Below are positions 34,496 through 42,094 of a stretch of 64,000 nt of DNA, piece after piece. The stretch comes from an uncultured Polaribacter sp. Lineage in GTDB: Bacteria; Bacteroidota; Bacteroidia; Flavobacteriales; Flavobacteriaceae. Numbering within the stretch: position 1 is the stretch's first letter; every line of letters begins with the position of its first letter. Position numbers and translations under genes: made by a program. The DNA is taken from the NCBI GenBank assembly GCA_947497755.1, contig CANMHT010000001.1:186001-250000 (forward strand), given 5' to 3'. Under the pieces are notes generated by a model, which had not been told where the DNA came from, did not search any database, and saw only the letters and a program-made list of their open reading frames with translations.

Positions 34496-35242
34496 ATGAT
34501 ACAAGATATACTAAAAAGCATTGAAGCTTATTTTAAAGCTTTTCGGCTAATTTCTAAATTAAAACTTTGGAAATTTTTTGTAATTCCAATTATTATTAGT
34601 GCAATTGTGGCCGTATTAGTATTGGTTACTGCTTATGGTTTTTCAGATGATATTGGGGCGTATATAGCTCAAATTTGGAAATGGGATTGGGGAAAAGAAA
34701 CATTTGCTGCTTTTGGAGTTGTAATTGGTTGGATAGTGATTATTGCAATTGGACTGATTTTGTATAAACATATTGTAATGGCATTAGCAGCACCATTTAT
34801 GAGTCCAGTTTCTGAAAAAATTGAACTTCATTTATTAGGTAAAGTACATCATCCAAATAACTCAACATTTACAGAACAACTTTGGAGAGGAATCCGATTA
34901 AATACCAGAAATTTAGTGATGGAATTGTTTTTAACTGTTCCTATATTGTTATTAAAAGTAATACCAGTTATTAATATATTTTCTACAGCTTTACTGTTTG
35001 TACTACAAGCATATTACGCAGGCTTTGGAACCATGGATTATACATTAGAACGTCGTTTAGGTTATAAAGAAAGTGTACGTTTTGTAAAGAGAAATAGAGG
35101 AATTGCTATTGGTAACGGAGCATTTTATCTATTGCTTTTATTTACTCCAATTATAGGACTTATTATAGCTTTGCCTTATGCTGTTACAGCATCGTCATTA
35201 CGAACTATCGAGAGATTAGAAAAGAGTCAACTTACTGTTTAA
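34496..35242 (+). CDS. EI24 domain membrane protein (CysZ-like)
   Basis: 248-residue polytopic membrane protein of the EI24/CysZ family. Membrane segments lie at about 26-50, 72-102, 140-175 (two close ones) and 208-232; IVMALAAPFMSPVSEKIE and the YYAGFGTMDYTLERRLGYKES loop are family marks. CysZ carries sulfate in E. coli, but cysteine genes are not seen here and in Bacteroidota this family often lies beside hemF, so a role linked to tetrapyrroles or envelope is possible. Gaps to neighbours are 9 and 3 bases. Confidence 0.85.
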   Translation: MIQDILKSIEAYFKAFRLISKLKLWKFFVIPIIISAIVAVLVLVTAYGFSDDIGAYIAQIWKWDWGKETFAAFGVVIGWIVIIAIGLILYKHIVMALAAPFMSPVSEKIELHLLGKVHHPNNSTFTEQLWRGIRLNTRNLVMELFLTVPILLLKVIPVINIFSTALLFVLQAYYAGFGTMDYTLERRLGYKESVRFVKRNRGIAIGNGAFYLLLLFTPIIGLIIALPYAVTASSLRTIERLEKSQLTV

Positions 35243-35245
35243 ATT

Positions 35246-36148
35246 ATGAAAGATCAATTTTACAATTATATACAAAAATTACAAGATACCATTACATCTA
35301 AGTTAGAAGCTTTAGATGGAAAAGCAACGTTTCAAGAAGACTTGTGGAAACGAAAAGAAGGAGGTGGCGGAAGAACTCGTGTTATTGAAAATGGAAATAT
35401 TTTTGAAAAAGGTGGAGTAAATATTTCTGCGGTTCACGGAGAATTACCAGAAGCTTTACGTACACAATTTGGTGTAAAAGAAGGAAACTTTTTTGCTTGT
35501 GGATTAAGTTTGGTATTGCATCCAAAAAATCCATTTGTGCCAACTGTGCATGCAAATTGGCGCTATTTTGAAATGTACAATCAAGAAGGTGATATTGTTA
35601 CACAGTGGTTTGGTGGTGGTCAAGATCTAACACCTTACTATTTGTTTGATGAAGATGCGATTCATTTTCATACAGTATGTAAAGAGGCATGTGATAAACA
35701 CGATACAAGTTTTTATCCGAAATATAAAAAGGTGTGTGATGAATATTTTTGGAACAAACATAGAAATGAAGCACGAGGATTAGGAGGATTATTTTTTGAT
35801 TATTTAAAAGAAACCGAACAGTTTTCAATGCAAGATCGATATGATTTTGTTACAGAGGTAGGAAATAGTTTCTTAGAAAGTTATGTGCCAATTGTTGAAC
35901 GAAGAAAAGATATTGAATATACGAAAGCAAATAAAGATTGGCAGGAAGTAAGAAGAGGTAGGTATGTAGAGTTTAATTTAGTACATGATAGAGGTACCTT
36001 ATTTGGTTTAAAAACGAACGGACGTATTGAAAGTATTTTAATGAGTTTGCCGCCAACGGTTCAATGGGTGTATAATCAACAACCAGAAGAAGGAACAAAA
36101 GAAGCTGAACTTTTAAAAGTATTGGCAACTCCCAAAGAATGGGTATAA
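35246..36148 (+). CDS. hemF: Oxygen-dependent coproporphyrinogen-III oxidase
   Basis: Aerobic oxidative decarboxylation of coproporphyrinogen III to protoporphyrinogen IX. 300 residues. Seen: GGGGRTRVIENG, VHANWRYFEM, the signature WFGGGQDLTPYYLF, KHRNEARGLGGLFFDYL, and YVEFNLVHDRGTLFGLKTNGR. Choice of HemF and not only oxygen-independent HemN suggests an aerobe. Its last 36 bases overlap the end of the convergent S41 peptidase gene; no terminator separates them. Confidence 0.97.
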   Translation: MKDQFYNYIQKLQDTITSKLEALDGKATFQEDLWKRKEGGGGRTRVIENGNIFEKGGVNISAVHGELPEALRTQFGVKEGNFFACGLSLVLHPKNPFVPTVHANWRYFEMYNQEGDIVTQWFGGGQDLTPYYLFDEDAIHFHTVCKEACDKHDTSFYPKYKKVCDEYFWNKHRNEARGLGGLFFDYLKETEQFSMQDRYDFVTEVGNSFLESYVPIVERRKDIEYTKANKDWQEVRRGRYVEFNLVHDRGTLFGLKTNGRIESILMSLPPTVQWVYNQQPEEGTKEAELLKVLATPKEWV

Positions 36149-37663
36149 ACCGCTAAATTTTTTTTCTTGTTTTAGTACTTGCTGTTTTTGAATAAACTCA
36201 ATTGCAGTATTGAGTTGTGTGTCTTTGTGATTTAAAAAATCGAGATAAGTCTGTCTACTTTTTATGTCGGGCTGTACACCATCACCAAATTTTTGATCTG
36301 CTAACTGCTTAACATCTTGTAATAAGTCTACGATAGAAAAAGTAAGTGTTAGTTTTGTGTTGGGTAATTGATAAGAAACAGGAATGTGTCCAGTGTGTCC
36401 ATAATAACCTCCTAATGTTTCTTCTCCAATGAGAGTAGATTGTTCATCACTCTTTACCAAACTAGCAAATAAAGATCCAGCAGAAGCCACATAAGGATCA
36501 ATTAGTAAAATAATAGTACCCTTAAAAGCATTTTTATTTGGTTGCCAAACCTTATTAAAATTTGCCTGTTGATAATATTTACCTTGCTTATAAATAGTGA
36601 ATTCTTCTCGTAGCTCATTACTTAATTCTTTAGCATCATCATCTATATAGTAGTTGATATTAGGAACTTGCTGAAAGATTGTAAACGCAGCGGTATTTTC
36701 TCTAAACACTCTTTTTGTTAAATAGGAATATAAAAGTAAATCATTAGGGTCGTTTCCACCGCCATTACCACGAATATCTACAATAAGAGATGGTGTGTTT
36801 TCTGATTTTAACTTGGTGAAAATTGTCTGTAAAAAAGCAGCATATTTTTTATGACCATCAGAGTTTTTTCCTCCGAGAGCAAAAGTGTTTACTTCTAAAT
36901 ATCCTGTTTGTATACTATCTATATATCGATAATTATAATCCTTATTTTTCCTGTTTTCATAAGTTTTTGAATGACGGCTTTTGTAATTTGTAAGGAACTG
37001 CTTATAATTTACGGCGTTTAGAATACCCTTCTTTATAGATGATTCTTTTGATTTGTATTTTATGGTGAATTGAGATTGTTCTCCTATTGCCAAATAGATA
37101 TAAAAAGCAAGCCAATCAGTGTCTATACTTGCAAACTTTCCTGTTTTATTAAATCCATCTGTACTAACATAATTACTAATTAACTTAGAAAATTGGTGTT
37201 GTGGAATAGTATTAATTGAAATAATTTCGCTTCCTAAAGGAATATTATCATGTTTAAGATTGGTAAATAATTTTCCGTTGATATGTTTTAAAGGAATAGG
37301 AAAGAATATTTTCTGTTGATTTAATGCTTTGTCTAAAGAGTCAGGATATCTTAATGTATTATGACAACTACCAGTATAATCAATTACTTTCCAAAGAAGA
37401 TTGTAAAAGTTACGGTAGCTCATATTAGAATGGATTTGTTTTTTAATAGTGCTAAAAATGCTATCTATAGATTCTTTTGTACGGTATTTGTAAAGGCCTG
37501 AATTTGCTTGTAAAAAAGTGCTTCTCAATATTTCAAAATCTTGATATAACTGCTCTTTACTAAGTTCGCTAGTTTGAGTTGTTGTTGGTTTTTCTTGCTG
37601 ACAAGAACTAAGGAAAATAACTGCAAGCAGGGTAAAGAATCTAACGTTTTTTAAAAGCTTCAT
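36113..37663 (-). CDS. S41-family peptidase lipoprotein
   Basis: 516 residues with a lipoprotein leader (LLAVIFLSSCQQ, Cys at about 21). The N-terminal 230 residues are a helical S41 N-domain (EILRSTFLQANSGLYKY); the catalytic domain has TGYLEVNTFALGG, LIVDIRGNGGGNDPNDLL, and the active serine in DPYVASAGSLFASLV, followed by LIGEETLGGYYGHTG. Such tail-type proteases act in the periplasm or on the outer membrane. It diverges from a two-component kinase gene, and a triple GTTAAT box lies 51-78 bases upstream, so that system may regulate it. The C-terminus overlaps hemF. Confidence 0.9.
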   Translation of the reverse strand: MKLLKNVRFFTLLAVIFLSSCQQEKPTTTQTSELSKEQLYQDFEILRSTFLQANSGLYKYRTKESIDSIFSTIKKQIHSNMSYRNFYNLLWKVIDYTGSCHNTLRYPDSLDKALNQQKIFFPIPLKHINGKLFTNLKHDNIPLGSEIISINTIPQHQFSKLISNYVSTDGFNKTGKFASIDTDWLAFYIYLAIGEQSQFTIKYKSKESSIKKGILNAVNYKQFLTNYKSRHSKTYENRKNKDYNYRYIDSIQTGYLEVNTFALGGKNSDGHKKYAAFLQTIFTKLKSENTPSLIVDIRGNGGGNDPNDLLLYSYLTKRVFRENTAAFTIFQQVPNINYYIDDDAKELSNELREEFTIYKQGKYYQQANFNKVWQPNKNAFKGTIILLIDPYVASAGSLFASLVKSDEQSTLIGEETLGGYYGHTGHIPVSYQLPNTKLTLTFSIVDLLQDVKQLADQKFGDGVQPDIKSRQTYLDFLNHKDTQLNTAIEFIQKQQVLKQEKKFSGLYPFFGSCQYF

Positions 37664-37713
37664 AATGTGAAATTTTAGAAATACAAATATGAAACTAAAA
37701 CAAGATAGGATGA

Positions 37714-37741
37714 GTTAATGCTTGGTTAATGAGGAGTTAAT
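37714..37741. promoter_or_regulatory. GTTAAT triple direct repeat (box 1), putative response-regulator site
   Basis: GTTAAT at 37714-37719, 37725-37730 and 37736-37741: three exact copies at an 11-bp period, the arrangement that OmpR/PhoB-type dimers bind head to tail. It lies between the divergent S41 gene (start 37663) and the kinase gene (start 37877). Confidence 0.8.
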
Positions 37742-37811
37742 AATACTTTTATAGTGTAATAATTGAGTTGGTTGCTAGAAACTTTATCTAATCAATAAAA
37801 GCTTTTTTTAG

Positions 37812-37872
37812 GTTAATGCTAGGTTAATAAACATTTAGAATACCTATGTAGCATCTATTTATCTTATTTTTG
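37812..37872 (+). promoter_or_regulatory. GTTAAT double repeat (box 2) and promoter of the kinase gene
   Basis: GTTAAT at 37812-37817 and 37823-37828 (11-bp period). TATTTTTG at 37865-37872 fits the -7 element and begins exactly 37 bases after the last repeat, as at box 3. No TTG lies at -33, which fits an activator-dependent promoter. The expected transcription start falls on the ATG at 37877. Confidence 0.7.
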
Positions 37873-37876
37873 AAAT

Positions 37877-39271
37877 ATGACAAAAAAGATTACGCTCTTA
37901 ATTTTTGCTTCAATTTTTGGTTTGTTAGCCTTGTCTTTAGTACAAGGATATTTGATTAAAAAAACCTACGAGTTAAATAAAGAATCGTTTGTAAATAAAG
38001 TAAACCAAGAAGTATCTAGAATAGATGATTATACACCAGCAATCGACGCTATTAATGAAACCTGGCAAAGTTTGTTTATTGAAGAATTAGATGATTATCA
38101 TTTGAAAGAGATTTCTAAAGAGGCATTGTTAAAAAGATTGAGAAGCGTTACAGATTCATTAAATCCATTATTTGTAAAAGAATACAAAAAAGAATTGGCA
38201 ACAAAGAGGTTGGATTTTGACTTACAATTTCATAAGATAGTAACTAATATTAGGTTGGTAGATAGTGTAAAAACAGATACTATTTTTAAAGGAGGAGAAA
38301 AACCATTTTTTAAATTGCTTGGTTCAGATTTTAAGAGTAATAAAGACTTACAAATAAGTAATTCTGTTTGGAATACAGAACGCTCTTTTACTAGAGATCT
38401 TAATGGTGAAAGAAAAAGAGGAGAATATCAGTTGTATTTTGAAACCAGAGATTATATCAATATAGAAAAATGGAATAGCATCATTCTTAATCAAATGAAA
38501 GGCTTACTCTTATTGTCTTTTTTAGTGTTTTTATTTGTTATTGGGATTATGTACTATTCAATTAAAAGTTTGATTCGTCAAAAGAAAGCAGCGGATGTAA
38601 AAACAGATTTCATCAATAATATTACTCACGAATTAAAAACGCCATTAGCAACCTTAACTTTGGCAACAAAAATCTTAAAGAAAGATGAAGTCATTAACCA
38701 ACCTAAATTAGTTAATGATACTGTAGAAACGATTGAAAGACAAAATGTAAGACTACAAAAATTAATTGATCAAGTATTGGATAATAGTTTAGGATACGCC
38801 ACTATTACATTAAAAAAAGAAAGTATAGAAGTTGATACTTATTTAAATTCGGTTTTGGATGACTTTTTGTTATCTGTGAAAGAAAGTGATATAGATTTAG
38901 AACGAAATTTATCGATTACATCACAACACTTTTTTATTGATACTTTTTATATTACTACAGCGCTTTTAAACATTTTAGAAAATGCTGTAAAGTATGGAGG
39001 CACAAAAATAAAAGTGTTTGCAAAGCTTGAATCACCCGAAGCAATTACAATTGAAATAAAAGATAACGGAATTGGAATTTCTAAGAAAAATCAACAACAG
39101 TTATTTGATAAGTTTTTTAGAATAGAAAACACAGAAATTCACAATGTTAAAGGATTGGGACTTGGTTTGTATTATTGTAAACAAGTACTAAAAGCTCATA
39201 AAGGAAATATTCATGTAATCAGTAAAGAAGAACAAGGTGCTACTTTTGTAATTAAAATCCCTTTAAAGTAA
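37877..39271 (+). CDS. Two-component sensor histidine kinase
   Basis: 464 residues: membrane segment 1 at about 4-24, a periplasmic sensor of about 180 residues without recognised fold, membrane segment 2 at about 207-230, then the HisKA dimer domain with His251 in FINNITHELKTPLATL and the ATPase domain with NILENAVKYGG (N box), DNGIGISKKN (G1), FDKFFRIEN (F) and GLGLGLYYCK (G2). No HAMP or PAS domain is seen. It overlaps the response regulator by one base. The short spacing from -7 element to ATG points to a leaderless mRNA. The stimulus is unknown; it may be envelope or protein-folding stress, given the peptidase neighbours. Confidence 0.95.
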   Translation: MTKKITLLIFASIFGLLALSLVQGYLIKKTYELNKESFVNKVNQEVSRIDDYTPAIDAINETWQSLFIEELDDYHLKEISKEALLKRLRSVTDSLNPLFVKEYKKELATKRLDFDLQFHKIVTNIRLVDSVKTDTIFKGGEKPFFKLLGSDFKSNKDLQISNSVWNTERSFTRDLNGERKRGEYQLYFETRDYINIEKWNSIILNQMKGLLLLSFLVFLFVIGIMYYSIKSLIRQKKAADVKTDFINNITHELKTPLATLTLATKILKKDEVINQPKLVNDTVETIERQNVRLQKLIDQVLDNSLGYATITLKKESIEVDTYLNSVLDDFLLSVKESDIDLERNLSITSQHFFIDTFYITTALLNILENAVKYGGTKIKVFAKLESPEAITIEIKDNGIGISKKNQQQLFDKFFRIENTEIHNVKGLGLGLYYCKQVLKAHKGNIHVISKEEQGATFVIKIPLK

Positions 39272-39969
39272 TGGAGAAAAAATATCATATTTTATTAGCA
39301 GAAGATGATGTAGATTTTGGAAATATTTTAAAACAATATTTAGAAATTTCTGGCTATCAAATTACTTGGGCAAAAAATGGAGAAGAAGCTTTCGAAATAT
39401 TTAATAAAGAACAATTTGATATTTGTGTATTAGATATTATGATGCCAAAGATGGATGGATTTACATTGGCAGAAAAAATAGTGCAAGAAAAACCAACAAT
39501 GCCATTTCTCTTTTTAACAGCAAGAAAACTCAAAGAAGATAAAATCAAAGGATTAAAATTAGGAGCCGATGATTATATTGTAAAACCTTTTGAGGCTGAT
39601 GAATTGGTATTGCGTTTATACAATATTTTAAAAAGATCAAATGCGTCAATTGCTCCAAAAATACTTCAAGAACAAATTGTAGAAATAGGAAAATATACAT
39701 TTGATAAGCGTAGATTGGAATTAAAAAATAAAAACACTGTCCAACAATTAACAGAAAAAGAAGCCGAATTGATATTATTCCTTTTTGAACATAAAAATCA
39801 ACTATTAAAAAGAGAAGAAATTCTACAGTCTGTTTGGAAAAATGACGATTATTTTACGGGAAGAAGCATGGATGTTTTTATAAGTAGATTAAGAAAGTAT
39901 TTAAAAAATGACGCCGAAATTTCTATCAATAGTTATAGAGGAATAGGCTTGGAATTTAAAATAGGTTAA
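39271..39969 (+). CDS. OmpR/PhoB-family response regulator
   Basis: 232 residues. Receiver domain 1-120 with acidic pocket AEDDVDF, phospho-acceptor Asp55 in CVLDIMMPKMDGF, the conserved Thr in FLTARK and Lys in DDYIVKPF. A winged-helix DNA-binding domain fills about 135-232 (LTEKEAELILFLFEHKNQLLKREEIL and GRSMDVFISRLRKYL are its main helices). This type binds direct repeats about 11 bp apart, which are found on both sides of this operon as GTTAAT boxes. The stop codon itself lies within a GTTAAT copy. Confidence 0.95.
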   Translation: MEKKYHILLAEDDVDFGNILKQYLEISGYQITWAKNGEEAFEIFNKEQFDICVLDIMMPKMDGFTLAEKIVQEKPTMPFLFLTARKLKEDKIKGLKLGADDYIVKPFEADELVLRLYNILKRSNASIAPKILQEQIVEIGKYTFDKRRLELKNKNTVQQLTEKEAELILFLFEHKNQLLKREEILQSVWKNDDYFTGRSMDVFISRLRKYLKNDAEISINSYRGIGLEFKIG

Positions 39970-40047
39970 TGTAGTTTGTAATCAGAGTTAATCTTAGGTT
40001 AATGCCTTCTTTTATTGTGTTTTAATAAAAAATCACTCATAGGTTTG
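39965..40047 (+). promoter_or_regulatory. GTTAAT boxes (box 3) and promoter of the secreted protein/S41 operon
   Basis: GTTAAT at 39965-39970, 39987-39992 and 39998-40003; the first two are 22 bp apart (two periods) with a degenerate copy between. TTG at 40015-40017 and TAGGTTTG at 40040-40047 (N22) form the promoter. The last repeat ends 37 bases before the -7 element, the same distance as at box 2, and 12 bases before the -33 element, as expected for a class II-like activator. Confidence 0.75.
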
Positions 40048-40072
40048 TGGTGTAATTAAAAACCATAACATT

Positions 40073-40615
40073 ATGAAAACAATAAAAATTAAAGCAACAA
40101 TTATAGCAATGATCTTAGTAGTCAATGCTTTTGGGCAAACTCCACCACCAACACCAAAAACACCAAATTCTAACAACAAACATACCGAGGTTACTTCTAG
40201 TATTAGCAATCATACAAGTATTTCCAACTCTAATAAAACATATCGATTTACTGCCAAGTTTGAACGCTCTAAAAAAAGAGGTGTTGAAGAAAGAATAGCT
40301 AAAGTATTTAAGCAATGGAATGCTGCCGATGAGGATTATGTTGAAGAAAAAAATGGAAAGGTATTTTTAGAGTGTTCTTTCTATGGAAATAAACTAAAAA
40401 TTGTATTGCATAAAAAGCTTGCGAGTTACAGAGATATTTCGAAAGTAAAAAAACTAGGAGAAGAGTTAAGGAGTTATATAAGTGCTCATAAATATCAATA
40501 TTCATACAGCTACGATTCTTCTTCAATAAGAGAAGCTAAACGAAGAGTTGCAGCTGCAAAAAGAGAATTGCAACGTGCTACTGAAAGGTTAGAAGAACTA
40601 GAGAAGAGAAACTAA
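40073..40615 (+). CDS. Secreted coiled-coil protein, target of the adjacent two-component system
   Basis: 180 residues with a signal peptide (cleavage after VVNAFGQ, about residue 22), a Pro-rich and Ser/Asn-rich linker (TPPPTPKTPNSNN), a small alpha/beta region (about 58-125; KVFLECSFYGNKLKIVLHKK) and a basic-acidic C-terminal helix (about 148-180) likely to form a coiled coil. No known family. It is the first gene behind box 3 and is one base from an S41 peptidase gene, so it may be a partner, substrate or inhibitor of that enzyme. Confidence 0.75.
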   Translation: MKTIKIKATIIAMILVVNAFGQTPPPTPKTPNSNNKHTEVTSSISNHTSISNSNKTYRFTAKFERSKKRGVEERIAKVFKQWNAADEDYVEEKNGKVFLECSFYGNKLKIVLHKKLASYRDISKVKKLGEELRSYISAHKYQYSYSYDSSSIREAKRRVAAAKRELQRATERLEELEKRN

Positions 40616-40616
40616 T

Positions 40617-41909
40617 ATGAGAGCTAGTATTTATGTATTAAGCATTTTCTTTTTGATTTCGTTTAAAATTACAGCTCAAAAAAAGATTGATCAGCAAGAA
40701 GTTTATACAGTAATTAAAAAAAGTTCTCAATTAGTAAAGAAGTATTATTTATCCTTAAAAACAGGGAAACTAATTAGTACTTTGTTAGAAGAAAAACTAA
40801 AAGATGGGAATTATGATTCAATAGAAAATGCGAGTCAATTAACCACTCAACTAACAAAAGATTTACGTGCCATTAATGGAGATATGCACATGTCAGTTCA
40901 TTACAGTCCAAAAACTATAGCTAAAAAAACAACGAATAATTTTCAGCTGAATCTTAGAGGGGAAAAATCAAATTATGGATTTGATGAAGTAAAGATATTA
41001 GATGGAAATATTGGGTATTTTAAAATCAGTCATTTTTCAAATGGAGATTTTTTTGAGGAGCATAAAAAAGTGGTAGATAGTGCTTTTGATTTTATCAAGC
41101 ATACAGATGCATTAATTATTGATGTAAGAAATAATAAGGGCGGTTATGAAGCAATTGTTGGGTATTTAATTAGCTATTTGGTAGAAAGTAAGACGCATTT
41201 ATCGGATTATTATGTACGTTTTAATAATACTAAAACAAGTTTATGGACAACCCAAAAATTACCAAGAAAAAAAATGCCTAAAATACCTGTTTATGTATTA
41301 ACAAACAGTTTTACAGCTTCTGCAGGAGAATCATTAGCTTATATGCTTAAACATATGAAAAGAGGTCTGGTTTTTGGAGAAATAACAGTAGGAGCAGGTA
41401 ATGGAGCCATGAAACATAGAGTTACAGATAATTTTACAGTAACTATTTCTAGCGAAGAAACCATCAATGCAGTAACAAAGACAAGTTTTGAAGGTATAGG
41501 AGTAAAACCAGATTTTATAGTTAAAAGTGAATTGGCTTTTTACAAGGCATATCAATTTGGTTTAAATCAGTTAAAAAAGAAGTACAAAGAACACGAATCG
41601 TATTATACTAAAATCATTGAGTTACTGCCTTTACATGGAAAAGTTTCTTTAGATAAGAAGTCATTACAAAAATATTTAGGGAATTATAGAGGAAAAGGAT
41701 TAGAAATTACAATTATAGAGAATAATCAAATACTCTATGCAATGATTACTGGTCAAAAAGGAAAATACAGATTAATACCAAAGAATAAGGAAGAATTTGT
41801 AGTAGAAAATATCAAAGAAAGAATTCGGTTTGTTTTTAATGATAAAGGTCAAGTAATTAAATTAATGGGAATTGATTCGCCAATGAATTTAATTAAACAA
41901 CAAAATTAA
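40617..41909 (+). CDS. Secreted S41-family peptidase with C-terminal beta domain
   Basis: 430 residues. Signal peptide to about residue 21 (SFKITAQ), an IRBP-like helical N-domain, and the S41 core with IGYFKISHFSNG, LIIDVRNNKGGYEAIV and the active serine in NSFTASAGESLAYMLK, then VFGEITVGAGNG. Residues about 345-428 (KYLGNYRGKGLEITI, YAMITGQKGKYRLIP) look like a DUF3471-type beta domain. The start is one base after the secreted coiled-coil gene, so both are under the GTTAAT-controlled promoter. Confidence 0.9.
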   Translation: MRASIYVLSIFFLISFKITAQKKIDQQEVYTVIKKSSQLVKKYYLSLKTGKLISTLLEEKLKDGNYDSIENASQLTTQLTKDLRAINGDMHMSVHYSPKTIAKKTTNNFQLNLRGEKSNYGFDEVKILDGNIGYFKISHFSNGDFFEEHKKVVDSAFDFIKHTDALIIDVRNNKGGYEAIVGYLISYLVESKTHLSDYYVRFNNTKTSLWTTQKLPRKKMPKIPVYVLTNSFTASAGESLAYMLKHMKRGLVFGEITVGAGNGAMKHRVTDNFTVTISSEETINAVTKTSFEGIGVKPDFIVKSELAFYKAYQFGLNQLKKKYKEHESYYTKIIELLPLHGKVSLDKKSLQKYLGNYRGKGLEITIIENNQILYAMITGQKGKYRLIPKNKEEFVVENIKERIRFVFNDKGQVIKLMGIDSPMNLIKQQN

Positions 41910-42042
41910 TTATTTGTTAAATTGATAATGTTTTATTGTTGTTTTGAAATTTTTAGGATATTATATGCTTATATAGATGTGTTTTTTGCGAATAATTCAA
42001 AAACTGTAAAAAGGTAAATAAGAATTTTCATTATAAAATCTA

Positions 42043-42072
42043 TTGAAAAATCATCGATTTTTAGTATTTTCG
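42043..42072 (+). promoter_or_regulatory. Promoter of the E2 acyltransferase gene
   Basis: TTG (42043-42045), N19, TATTTTCG (42065-42072), a TAnnTTCG variant of the -7 element, 22 bases before the ATG. Confidence 0.5.
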
Positions 42073-42094
42073 CAATCCACAAAACACACAAATA

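Noticed and set aside
34496-35242. Sulfate transporter CysZ
   Set aside because: Shares the EI24 family with CysZ, but the haem context and lack of cysteine genes make the sulfate role unproven.
40073-40615. Anti-sigma or chaperone family for the secreted 180-residue protein
   Set aside because: I found no matching motif; the C-terminal helix is only a generic charged coiled coil.
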